From the NCBI RefSeq assembly GCF_040183065.1, contig NC_091119.1:108638263-108702262 (forward strand): a DNA stretch of 64,000 bases, written 5' to 3'. Source of the DNA: Periplaneta americana (lineage: Eukaryota; Arthropoda; Insecta; Blattodea; Blattidae). Each line of letters begins with the position of its first letter. Positions within the stretch are counted from its first letter, which is position 1. The notes beneath the pieces were generated by a model, which had not been told where the DNA came from, searched no databases, and worked only from the letters and a program-made list of their open reading frames with translations. The translations under genes were made by a program, and so were the position numbers. Shown here piece by piece: positions 24,001 through 37,700 of this stretch.

Positions 24001-27000
24001 CAAGCAAATCCTATGAACTTACCATTTTTCTCATGAATCTGGACTAAAGACTTGAATGATTGTTGTGCTCTTGCCAAACTGTACTGGCCCTATAAAAAAA
24101 TAAAAAAAACAAATAAATAAAAACTCAATATTATTCATATAATATATTTTATTTACTGTCTCATACATGTCTTGACAGAAAATACGAAGTCATTATTCTG
24201 CATTATGATACAGTAATCACATTCGAAACACGCCAATATTTAATAACCATTAAAATATACTGTATTATTTGACAACACTCATACTTCAGTAAAGAATGCT
24301 GAATGGAACTCCAGATCAACAGGAAGGGACGAAAAAATTTTGCCTTTCATGTAACACTTTAAAATTATATTTTATTTCGATTCTCTTAGGCTATTCTATC
24401 TGAATCCAATAGGCAAACCATACAGTATATAAAAAAATATTCAAACACAGAGAACAGTCACATCATCAGATTCAACTCAACATAGAGCAATGATCTAATG
24501 ATAATCTATACAGGTTGACGAGCTAAAGAAAATCAAAGTGATGACAATTATTACAACAATAATTACAGTGGCAGTAGAAGCAGAGGTGATTGTGTGAACA
24601 AAATAAACTCAACTAGACAAACTACTCCAGATAGAAATTCAAAATGCCTTAAAAACCAAGAATATTAGATATTTTAAACCATCACATTGAATGTACAGTA
24701 GTGGCAAAAAAAAAAAAAAAAAACCCAGACCGACAGAATAATCAAAGTCCCCGAAATGAGCCACTGTGCATGCCACACCCGCATTCACAAGATAGCGAGT
24801 AATCTATTGAAATTGTTGTAGCTTCGACTGCTGACATAGCCAATTTCGAAAGCCATTAGAAAACAAGCTGGTAAAATTCATGTTCTGGGAATAATAAGTT
24901 AATTAAGTAGTAAAATATCGCTGCAATCGAAACGTATTGGGAATAAATTTGAATAAGGAACAAAAAAAAAGTTTCCTTCCCAGGCTGGATTCGAACCACG
25001 AAAGTCTTGGTTACCAGTCTATCGTGCTGTCACTGTGCTCCGGAATCACTTGAGAACCAACGTTCCTTGAGAGTCTGTCATACAACAAGTGATTTAAAAG
25101 GAGACTACGTTATATGAGTAGCTTTAATTTAGAACTAATTTCATGTAATTTGCATTACTTGTGAAAACAAACGTTTCTGTTACATCTCTTAATTTAATTT
25201 AAGTATCACTGGATTGAGAAACTCGCTACTAAATCACGTTATATGTTGCACCTTATCACAAATTTGTAGTCGAAACAGAATGCTATGAACAGATTCTCCT
25301 CAAAATGGATGCTGCTAGAGAAACACGTATCAGACTGACAGCTCTGCTAGATGACGGATATTCCATATCTTGGGCTGCAGATAGGCTAGGAATGGCAAAA
25401 ACTACTGCGAAGAGGTGGGCTTGTCGATACCTAGTAACTGGGGGGGGGGGGGGGGTTGAAAGATGCCGTGGATCTGGGCGTCCGAGAGTTTCAACGGGAA
25501 GAGAGGACAGGGCATTACTCCGAATTCGTGAGTGTAATCCTTTTATGTCTTCAAGTCAATTACGAACTCCCTCTCGATTCCCTGGAGGCTGTAATATGGT
25601 TGGCAATCGTCTTAAGGCTGCGGGTATTAGGAACTATAGGGCTGCTCGTAAACAAACTCCTACTGAGGAGCAAGCCATAGACCACCTGGCATATGCAAAC
25701 AGTCTAGATGGCGTCGATTGGGGAAGAGTCATCTTCACTGACGAATCCCAGATCTTGACTAATTATGCAGGACCTGTTTGTGTCTATCGCGAGGCTGGCC
25801 AACAGCACAGTCGTGCTTATGTGGCTCCAAACCCAAAGCAGGAGCGCATTAGCATCAAGTTCTGGGTGTGGATGACTTTTCGAGACAAAGCAGGAATGCT
25901 ACAGCGGATAGATGGGACTCTGCGCACGAATCAGTATATTCATATTTTGCAGCACGTGTTTTACCCTTCTCCCCGTGAACGTTATCCAGATGGACCATTA
26001 TTGTTCCTGCAGGATAATTACACAGTACACAAATCGATGGGCATTCTGAGATGATTATCAGAGGCGCCAGAGATCGAAGAGATTGCTCCGCCTCCCCTTT
26101 CACCCAATATGAACGTTATCGAAAATGCATGGGCCAGACTAAAAGGAAGGACGCGCAAACTGATTGCAGACAGACCACCTCGGAATCATGATGAACTCTG
26201 GGAACATGTTCTTGATGCCTGGGAGGATATCGCCCAAGATCTTGACTATTTTCGGATTCCATGCCTAGGCGAGCAGAAGCTGTCAGAGAAGCTGAAGCCT
26301 ATTGGACAAAATATTAGCACGATGAAAGAGTAATGGAAGGGAGAAAAATTCTCTCCGGCGCCAGGATTTGAACCCGGGTTTTCAGCTCTACGTGCTGATG
26401 CTTTATCCACTAAGCCACACTGGATACCAGAATTCCTTAGTCAAAGATTCATTGCCACTAAATTCAATAACTCACTTTCTAGTTACAGACAAACATATCG
26501 AGGTCTACCTCAGGGCGCTGTCCTCAGCACAACTTTATTCAATATTTATATAAATGACTTACCCTCCCTATTAGAGGAATCAAACATGAAAACAGCACTA
26601 TTTGCAGATGATATAGTTTTGTGGATTTCCGGATCTTACAGACATAGAGACAAAATTCAAAATTCTGCTCTTAAAGCTCTAAATCAACTACATGAATGGA
26701 ATACATCAAATTTGATGACACTCAATTTAAGCAAAAGTAACTACCAAATATTTTCACTTGGTAAAAAAGAAAGAGAATTCAATATCCAATACAATGGCCA
26801 ACACCTTCCTAGGACTTACGAATCCAAATATCTTGGAGTTATTTTCGATAGTAAGTTAACATGGAGCAACCATTTGAAATACATTTCTGAAAAAGCTCGT
26901 AAAAGATTCTCCCTTCTAAAAAAACTAGCAGGAAAGAAATGGGAATTCTCTAGGAATACTTTGAACACTACATACAAAATGTTTATACAGCCAGTGCTGA

Positions 27001-29877
27001 CATACTGCGGAGAAATTTTGATTACTTCACCTTTCATAAACGACATAGAATATGTTCAAAACCAAGCTCTCAGACTCATTACTGGTGGAATCAAAACAAC
27101 TCCAATAGATTCTATGAGATTCCTCACTAACATTAACAGCATCAAAATGACAATAGAAGAAAAAGCACTGATTCAATATGAAAAACTTATCAGATTACCA
27201 GGAAACAATTGGCATTCATACAGTCCTCTCTGTAGATTGAAAACTCAGAAAAGTTTGATATCCATTGTTCAAGAATTAAAACAGAAAATCAATATCCCGA
27301 ATTTAAAAGAAAACTTACAAATTAAACCAAACCCTTTAACTCTATTAAATATAGAATATAATCTAAATTTAACAGAAGAAATACTGAAATCAGAAGTAAA
27401 CACTGAAATACTAAAACAATTGTCTTTAGAGACAATTAATATTAGGTACCCTCCACAAAACTGGCTTCATTTATACACTGACGGATCCTTGATCTCCAGA
27501 GAACAAGGTGCCGGTGCAGGTGTTATGTGCTGTCTCTTCTCACTTTATAGATCTCTTGGATATGGAACAACAAGTTTTGATGGTGAAATCATTGCAATAA
27601 GGGAAAGTCTCAGGAATCTTTTATGCCACATCAATAAATTTAGGAATGCAGTTATATTGTCAGACTCCAAAACAGCTATTCTATCAATCGTCTCTAAACA
27701 CACACCTTCATCTCCAACAGCAGAAATAACTAAAATGCTCTCTCAATTAATATCACTCAATAAAAGAATTGTATTCCAACGGATACCATCCCATTGTGGA
27801 ATCCTGGGAAATGAGAATGCGGATGCTTTAGCAAAGAAGGGCAGCACTGCTACTTACAGACCTGTTACTAAATCTACATATTACTCTGTGAAAAGATTTA
27901 TTCATTCATTCATTCATTTATTTTATTCCATAGATCTTACATGAGCAATGAAGCTTTAAGATGTGGAACATGTCAACATTTTACAATATTACAATTACAA
28001 TTTTTACAAATTTTTATAGTTTTACAATTTAGTAATTTTCTACAATCTACATACTTAGACTTCAACAAACAAAATTTAATAACACAATCCCAAGGGAAAA
28101 AATGGAACTCTCTGCATCAAAATCCACAGTTAATTCCCGATTTACCACGAAAATCGTCTGTAGCTGCATTTAGATTGGCAACAGGCCATGATTGTTTGGC
28201 CAAACACCTGCATAGAATTGGAATATATCAGTCCCCTAACTGTCCATTGTGCAACTCAAACCAAAAAATGGATTCGGAACATCTCAAAATCTGTGCTTCA
28301 GTGGCTGGTCATGATAATATCTTTGAAAAATATTGGAGTGCAAGAGGTCAAATGACTTCATTGTCAAATGCCTGGCATTAGAAAACAACAACAACAACAA
28401 CAACACTGGATACCACCCCGGCGTCGGACAGAATTGTCTCTGATTAAGTTCCAACTCTTGGGTTCCCTCTAGCGGCCGCCCTCTGCACTACGTCATTATA
28501 CGATGAAAGAGTAATGGAGCGGAGAAAAATTCTCTCCGGCGCCGGGATTTGAACCCGGGTTTTCAGCTCTACATGCTGATGCTTTATCCACTAAGCCACA
28601 CCAGATACCACCCCAGCGTCAGACAGAATTGTCTCTGATTAAGTTCCAACTCTTGGGTTCCCTCTAGTGGCCGCCCTCTGCACTACGTCATAGATGTCTA
28701 TGAACATAGGACCGAAGTCCACACATGTGCTGAGGTGCACTCGTTATGAGTGACTAGTTGGCCGGGATCCAACGGAATAAGCGCCGTCTTAAATCACGAA
28801 GTATGATGACGCAGAATATCTGCATGGAAATATCATATGTACTTCGGTACATTAAAATAATATATATGATATGCGTAAATCACTTTGTGATTTAAGACGG
28901 TGCTTATTCCATTGGATCCCAGCCAACTAGTCACTCATAACGAGTGCACCTCAGCACATGTGTGGACTTCGGTCCTATGTTCATAGACATCTCTGACGTA
29001 GTGCAGAGGGCAGCCACTAGAGGGAACCCAAGAGTTGGAACTTAATCAGAGACAATTCTGTCCGACGCTGGGGTGGTATCCGGTGTGGCTTAGTGGATAA
29101 AGCATCAGCACGTAGAGCTGAAAACCCGGGTTCAAATCCCGGCGCCGGAGAGAATTTTTCTCCGTTCCATTACTCTTTCATCGTATGATGACGCAGAATA
29201 TCTGCATGGAAATATCATATGTACTTCGGTACATTAAAATAATATATAAAATATTAGTAGTTCAATAGCCTATTTTATTTAATTATTTTTTGTAAATTTT
29301 TTAAAATATATTTTTTGTTTTGTTAGCGGAAGACCAGATGCATCTTCCAAATAAATCTTTATTTTTTTAGGCCAAATAATAATCCACATTTTGTTTTACT
29401 AAAATGAAATTAGGTCCATGAGCTGTGACAATGAATATTACTATTGTATACTTAAAAAAAAAATTGCCTGCCACAGGAATCAAACCTGCGACCTTTTGCA
29501 CGATAGTGGCGTGACCCAAGCACCTGAGCCATTCAAAGAAGACGAAAACAGTAACCAGCTGCATGGCTGTTGTTCAACTGCACAGGTGGTTTCGGGTCCA
29601 AGGAATATGCACCGACGCTCTGGAATGAACAAGGCTCTGAAATTAGCTACAAGGGTCGGTCCGGTTTTTTTTTTGTTACTACTGTACTTTCAATTATTAT
29701 CTTTCTCCAAAAGTGAAGTCAGGTGAAAGTTTTTACATTAAAGTTAAGTATTTACTCTGCTAGTTTAATCAAGAAAATATTTCCTTCAGTCAGAACAAAT
29801 GACATCTTCAGGTCTAGGCTAGTTTCTAAGAAAGTAGTTTTGACACCAAGAGACTGAAATTAAATTTGGAGTGCAGG

Positions 29878-29908
<31 letters not shown>

Positions 29909-32900
29909 TGTATGTATGTATGTATGTATGTATGTATGTATGTATGTATGTATGTATGTATGTATGCTGCAGTAGTGTTCTGCAATGTTCGAACATGAGA
30001 GAGACAACTAAGACATTACAAACTTAGTCTTATTTCATACGAAAAACCAATTGTAATATCCATGCTAAAATCACTAAGCAATTAAAACATGAAGGGGTGG
30101 GAGTGGAGGACAGCGAATAAGTTTATAATAAGGTGAAACAAACATGACAGGTCTTCTTCTGCAGAGTGAACATCTAACTTCGCTGAACACGACAAACTTT
30201 AACTGAACATAGCACTTGTAATGCACGATGCAAGTATGGAATGAATGAATGTATGTATGTATTGTATATGTCAGTCTGTTGACTTTTTGTACAAATCTTG
30301 TATTAACTTACACACATGCCTTCCACAAGTTCTACAAACCTTAGTCAGAACATTTGCATCAATGAAAAGATCCCATTTATATTATATTGTCTTGGTTTGA
30401 ACAACTGAAGTCCCAGAAACTTGTCAGCATTTAATTTTACTGATACATTAAGAGAAAATAACTTAGGTCCACCCTGCATGTATACTCACACATATAACTG
30501 CGTTTAAATTAAGATGCAATCCAAGCACACAATATAATTTAAATATGCACGTTTTATGAAGGATGACGTTCATCAAAGATGGTCATATGAATTTTGTTTA
30601 TAAGCAGACAGAAGTACCGCTGGCAAGACTGTAATTATGAATTAACCAGAGTATATATTTGCATAACCAGTAACTTTCAAATATAGCTCGTTACATAGTG
30701 ACATAGCAAGTACTGCTTGCAACTGTCCACAGACAATGCTCACCATGGATGGAAACTTGCAATAAGGCTTGCTACTCACAATGCAGATGGCAGTGATAAG
30801 TTTTGACCAGATAACATACACAGTATGGAAAAATTTACATTTTATTATATGCGAAACTATGAAAATGTAATATACTTTTATAAACATCTGAAGAAATGAT
30901 CAATTTCACCTGCGACATATAACATATCAAAACTAAAATCAGAACAAACATTTGTACTTCAAAGAAATTTTCAAAATTTGGTAGTTTTACAGCAGTATGC
31001 ACAAGAACATAACTATGGACGGAGCACTTGGAGGCTGCAGAGAAAGCGTGTGTGGCATACAGTACCTGGTTACAAACCTTGGCGGCACCAAACTGGATCC
31101 GCGCCTTGCCTTTCACTAACGTGGCAGCTATCTGCATGATGACAGCTTCTACCGTGTATGCTGAGCTCCAGCCCTGCTTTGTAAGAAGTTCCATACAAAT
31201 GGCTCCACCCACCAACACGTAACCACCAGAGATGATTGGATGGACCACACGCACAAATGGTGGCTCAAAAGGATACGTTTCCTTTCAGAACAGACAAAAA
31301 ATGAAAATCCTGTGAGGAAGCATATAGTTTGTACTTTGTCTCTACGCGCTACTGCATTTACCATGATACATGCCATAAAGGATAAATTTTCCAATCCCAG
31401 ATTATCACGTCAGGATTAATTTTATCACTTGCAACACTGTCCTTTTGCTTCTGTTTCTTTATGAATGTTGCAAATGATGACACTTTTCAGCCACTTCAGT
31501 CTGCTACTATCCTATATCCGAATCACTAAATGCAGCTAATTTAGCCTCCAAACTCGTTTGTTTTCGTGTTACACCTGCTATTATTATTAGCTAATGCTCA
31601 AATGTCAAAGACAACAATGGCAGGGACTATAAGGGCAAATTCTGTTAATGGACAAGCATCGTTGAAGCAGGTAGAGCTCTAATGTAACACAATCCTTCCA
31701 CAGAATGTCAAGACCAGTCAACAAAGGTGTGAAAGAGGTTTGACGAAATAACAGAAAAACATAGTTAAAAGGTGATATTCGTACCAAGTGAAAAGTGAAA
31801 CACTGAATATCAAAACTAAGTGAACTGAAAAAATTAAAATGTTTTTATTGTTCCATCAGGGTTTCTTCAAAATATGACCACTTTAACAATGGATATAAAT
31901 AATTCCACCAACTAATTATGAATTCTTTCCTAGAGTTCTTCGAAGTTTCTTTGGAGTCAATCACCGAACACCTTACTCTTCAAATATCCCCACAAGAAGA
32001 AACTGCAAGCTGATAAATCTGGCAATCTCTCAGATCATAGTCTGGAAACACCGATTCTGTGAGTGGCAATCCAGTCTGTTGGAACCATGTGTCTGGATTG
32101 ATTTCAGATTTCATCACAATTTGAGGAGACAAAATTTCTTCAATCACTCGTACCTATCACTCTAATGTAACGATAAAAGAAGAAGAAAGTCATACAGTCG
32201 ACTTAATCAGCATCTTGTAACATTTGCATTACTTGAATTTTGTATGAATACATGTGCAAATCCTTATGAAGAATCGTTTGGACAGAAAGCTTAGGGTTAT
32301 GCAGCACAGCAGCTCTCACAGTGTTCATGTTTCTGGGAGTATGTACAGTTTTTTGTTTACTTGAAGGCTTCTTCAACATAGATCCAGTTTCTTCAAAATT
32401 CTGCATTCACATTTTAATGATATGGGTTAATGGTAACACTTGATTGCAATAGATATTATAATGATGTTGAAACAGCTGTTGCTGTTGTACAGCCACAAAA
32501 CTATCTTCATTTTTGTAATATGCTTGGAATGGAATTTTTGGAAGCAGTGGCACTCTCAAGCTAGGCACATTCCCAAACCCACTGGCTGACTACACTAAGG
32601 TTCGCTGTGTACCCAGGGTTAGAGCAGACAACCCCCTCGTCCCTAAGCTAGCCCCTTCATATGTTGCCATAGTGGAATGCTATGGAATGATTATGAAATG
32701 GAGAAATGTTGACAAAATGATGTAATGCCTAATATGGGGAAATGGGAGAACCCTGAGAAAAAAGTGCAACTACAACCTTATACACCAGAAGTGTCACTAA
32801 GGATTTTCAATTAAAAATTCCCAGGCCTGACCGGGATTCGAATCCAAACTAGGCTGAAGGTCTGACCACTGCAGAGGGCTTGTAATATGCTTACTAGCAA

Positions 32901-33698
32901 ATGCACATTGTGTACCTATCCAACACTTTCGAAACAATCGATGTGCACCCATTCAACACTTCATTATTAACTAAATGCTATACAATGAAGGATCAATTTT
33001 TACTGGCAACAATTAAAATAAATGAATGTGACCAAAAACAATAAATATTTATAATCGCCCATTTCATTGGCTCACCCTGTATGACACTTTTATCACAATG
33101 TAAATTAATTTGGTCACTGCTGATTTACACAAATGGTTCTTGATATGAAAAGAAATTTACTCAGCTTGGTTCAAACTGGCACCTCAATGTTCGGAGAGTG
33201 CTATCAAAGCAGCTATAAAATGGAGCACTCAAAATAATTAGATATATGCTTGTTCAGTAAGAACTGAAAAGAAGAAGAAGAGGTGTTACAATTGGTAAAT
33301 AGTAAGTACAACACAATCCTTGTTGTAGTGATTAGACAGCCCATTAACAACTCCCCTACGCACCTTGGGTTCGATGCCACGTAAGTGTTTTCGGAAATGA
33401 AAAAGCTGATGAAATAGAAATATCAAATATACTGTCTTTTGCAATCTATATCTCAAGTTAATCATAAAAAGTTAAATGAACGAACTATGGAACCAACAAT
33501 AAAGACAAACAGATTTCGAGCGTGAACTTCAGGGTCACCATATTCTCCAACCCTTTACAAAAACTATTTTAATGACTTTCTCGACATTTGTTATTCTACT
33601 TTATTTACCCATAATGATATTGTTATAATAAATTGTGTTTATACTACTTGCAAGTTCTTTCCTAAATTAGTTTACTCTCACATAGCTTACTTTATTGG

Positions 33699-33768
<70 letters not shown>

Positions 33769-34633
33769 CAACAACAACATTTCAACCACCTTAATAAAAG
33801 ATAAGATTCTCCATATTGGATATTCAATATGTAGTGCTGTACCTTGAACGTCATGTTAAGTAAAATGCTATCTTTTCCTTCCTTTTCTTTGAGCAGCACC
33901 AAATCATTATGTAACGGAGAGTCTGGATCAACACTCATCAGTCGGATGTTCCACTCGTACAAACTATCATTCACCAAGTCAATGCTATACATCCCTGTAA
34001 CATATATTAAATGCTATGTACAAACTGGAAGGTCCGAAGTTCGAGATCAACTTTAGCAATTGCAGCATTGCAGCACGCGCGCGCGCACACAAAGATATAT
34101 ACAGGCTGTATCTCTTGACCATATTTTTTCGGAATGTAGGCAACACTGAATTTTACGGGTAACATTGAAATTCTGGTGACCTTCGTATAGAGAAATCTCC
34201 CTGCACACATGCCAGACGCTTTACCTATACTCTACTGGTGACTTTAATAAACAAGGGAATAGTTAGTTGTATGTACGAAACTGCGTCCACAAGTGATACA
34301 CAAGGAGCACAGATTCATATTTGCGGGCACTGTCTATGAGTAATGTGCAGGACTGTATAACTTAAAAAAAAAATAGGGGTAAGAGTTACACCCGGTATAT
34401 ATAAATAAATAATGTGCGACTTATTTCCTCATGGCCCTTTCTCAAACTTAAGTTCATTAAGTTCATTTTTTTCTCAAAAAACTTCTCACAATGACAAATC
34501 ACTCTACTGAAAACAAAATTATAAAGGCCTCATTTGACAATTATCCATCTTGTACTGTAATATAACACATTACAATACATAATCGTAAATAACAATTACA
34601 TGCTGACTAAGATTTCATAGTTGCATGGCTTCC

Positions 34634-34700
<67 letters not shown>

Positions 34701-37700
34701 ACCTTGTTGCTAAAGTTTTAAATCTCGTAGTTTAATATCGTTCAGTTATTTGTATCTAGTTCAATCTAATGCCCAGGAGCTTGGATTGCCTCTATTTTCC
34801 TTTCACTTATAATATTAAACTATAAAATTTCAATCTCATCTTATAGGTACAAGTAAACATATATATATATATATACAGTATAAACGAACAAATAAAAATT
34901 AGCTGTATATAATCTATGGTAATGGAAAACATGCCTCTCCTCTACTTGTAAACGAAAGCACAGGCGTACTTTTATTGTGAAAAGTAACTGTGTACAGGAT
35001 ACTACTGTGTGATTCTTGCTGTTGTTCATGCATACCAATATGCTGGCTCCTGCCAAGCAACAGCATTAAGAGCCCAGACTATACCACGCACTTGCATAAC
35101 AGAAATTATACAATTTGTACATGAACGAAAAAACAGCCATTATTAATACAGCAGACTCTTGCTAGTCGGTCATTTCTTGCATAGAGAAGTGCTGGATTAC
35201 TGAGTGCTTAAAATGCTTAATGTTGTAAGCTGAGTCAACCACTCCACTTGTACTTATAAATCGAAACTAGAATATTCCACACATGGCTGAAGCATGTATA
35301 TGTATATAAGTACATATGTGTATAAGTAATGCAGTATAACACATGGCACCGGTGCAAATTTCCCAGAAAACTATTACAGTAAAAGTGATAAGAAGTACTG
35401 TACATTAGAAGGAAGCTGAATAATTTCTTTAAAGTTCTCCATATAATGTGAGTTTTAGTATAGCCCGTCACATCCGGTTACAACAATTCTTTTACTATTT
35501 AATGCAGTATCATTTAGAGTGTTGAATCATGTTTTGAAGTTTGCACGTTCTTGCACATTTATCAGTAATTTAATTTTTTTCAGTGGTGATGCATACGGTA
35601 ACATGGCAGCAACTGTTCCATGTTTGGCTTAATGGCAGAAAAGACTCATGGAATAAGGAAGTTTCTAATCACTGTATGAGTGTTTTAGGCCTGCAACATT
35701 ATTTACACTACACAGGAAAATACTAGCCAACCTATTATTCATAATAACAAAACACTAACAGATAGTAGAGATATAGCAAACGCATTTAATAAACACTACT
35801 CAAACTCTCACAGATTACATCCCAATATCAAAAAAACTGACAAATTTATCAAAAGAGAATTACATAAAAATAATAAAAACAATATTACTAGTACAAAACC
35901 TGAAATATTTCATCAAAATTTTACTTCCAAAGAATTAAATATAGCTATACAAAATTTAAAAACCAAGAAATTTCCTGGCACCGACAACATTCATTCCGAA
36001 TTTTTTAATCATCTGGGGGAAAAAGCCAAGTCTGTACTTTTATCCATTTTCAATTTATCATGGAACACCTCAATTCCTGCAGCATGGAAAAAAGCAATCA
36101 TTGTACCAATTCACAAAAAAGGGAAACCTGCTCATGATGTTAATAGTTATCGACCAATAGCACTGTTAAGCATGATAGCAAAAACCATGGAGTCCATGAT
36201 CTCCAACAGATTAACTTGGTATTTAGAATCCCAAAATCTTTTATCACCAAGACAAGCCGGCTTTCGACAACTACACTCTACCAATGAACAAGTCATACGC
36301 CTCGGCCAAGAAATAAAAGATAGATTTAACAAGAAAGAAGATACCTTGGCAATATTTATTGACTTTCAGTTAGCATATGACTCTGTTTGGAGAAATAAAT
36401 TATTACTAAAACTCCAGAAATTAGGTATCTCCAGCAATATGTTCAGATGGATATCAGAATTCCTTAGTCAAAGATTCATTGCCACTAAATTCAATAACTC
36501 ACTTTCTAGTTAAAGACAAACATATCGAGGTCTCCTCAGGGCGCTGTCCTCAGCACAACTTTATTCAATATTTATATAAATGACTTACCCTCCCTATTAG
36601 AGGAATCAAACATGAAAACAGCACTATTTGCACATGATATAGTTTTGTGGACTTCCGGATCTTACAGACATAGAGACAAAATTCAAAATTCTGCTCTTAA
36701 AGCTCTAAATCAACTACATGAATGGAATACATCAAATTTGATGACACTCAATTTAAGCAAAAGTAACTACCAAATATTTTCACTTGGTAAAAAAGAAAGA
36801 GAATTCAATATCCAATACAATGGCCAACACCTTCCTAGGACTTATGAATCCAGATATCTTGAAGTTATTTTCGATAGTAAGTTAACATGGAGCAACCATT
36901 TGAAATACTTCGAAATTTTCTCGGGCTTCCAGCCAGGTCATAAGTTGGTGATCCACCGACGTTTCGAGGATGTTCATCTTCCTCATCTTCAGGGTTAAAT
37001 GATATCTGAGGGTACCTAGCTCCTTAATTTATAGTGCCAGAGGGGGTCAGCCGAGGAGCTGATATAAAAAATGCTGCGGTTGCAACCCTGACACACGTCA
37101 CTACTTTTAAGCTTCACGCAGCATGAAAAAGTAGCGAGCAGCAGGTTTGGCAGCAGCTACTTTTCGGGTTGCACCGTTGTTCACATGTCACAGTACGACA
37201 GTTGCGCAGTTTTTTGTACTGCATCGCTGCAAAAGTAGCGACGTGTGACCGTACCTTAACGGACTGTTATAAAACCTTGCACAGTCCTTACAGGTGACAC
37301 ATATTTGTTGTGTACAAATTGTGATTACATTTACACAAGAAAACTACTCCTTTATAGTGAGTGAATTTAGACAGAACAGAATTAATAACTTTTCTCCTAT
37401 CTATCAGATTTTTTATGAAATATTGTATGGAAGTTACAGGTAGCATATATATTTGTATACAAAGTATGTTTACAGTTCCATAAGAGGAACTACCTATTTG
37501 TAGGGGGTGTACATAAACAAAATTAATAACTTCTCTCCTATCTAACAAATTTTTAAGAAAATTTATACTGAAGTTACAGATAGAATATATTTTTTGTCTA
37601 CAAAGCCTGAATATATTTAGGAACTGTCCCTATATAATGGTGCATTCAGACAAAACTAATACTTTCTCTCCAATATAATATATTTTTATGAAAGTTTGTA

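Larger units (their letters stand above)
26318..28494 (-). repeat. SINE family A copy 2, split by a LINE
   Basis: The minus-strand SINE occupies 26318-26429 (tail, B box GGGTTCAAATCC, A-box region) and resumes at 28402-28494. The gap is filled by a LINE flanked by a 13-bp duplication. Confidence 0.85.

Noticed and set aside
29819-30007. Frame with His-Thr-Tyr-Ile repeats
   Set aside because: Translation of the (TATG)n microsatellite.
30835-31254. 139-codon frame around the UBE2Q active-site exon taken as one gene
   Set aside because: It runs through the exon donor site into the intron; only 31281-31078 matches the family.
33687-33992. Frame with a long Tyr run fused to a UBE2Q segment
   Set aside because: The Tyr run comes from (TAA)n past the exon donor; only 33994-33843 is coding.
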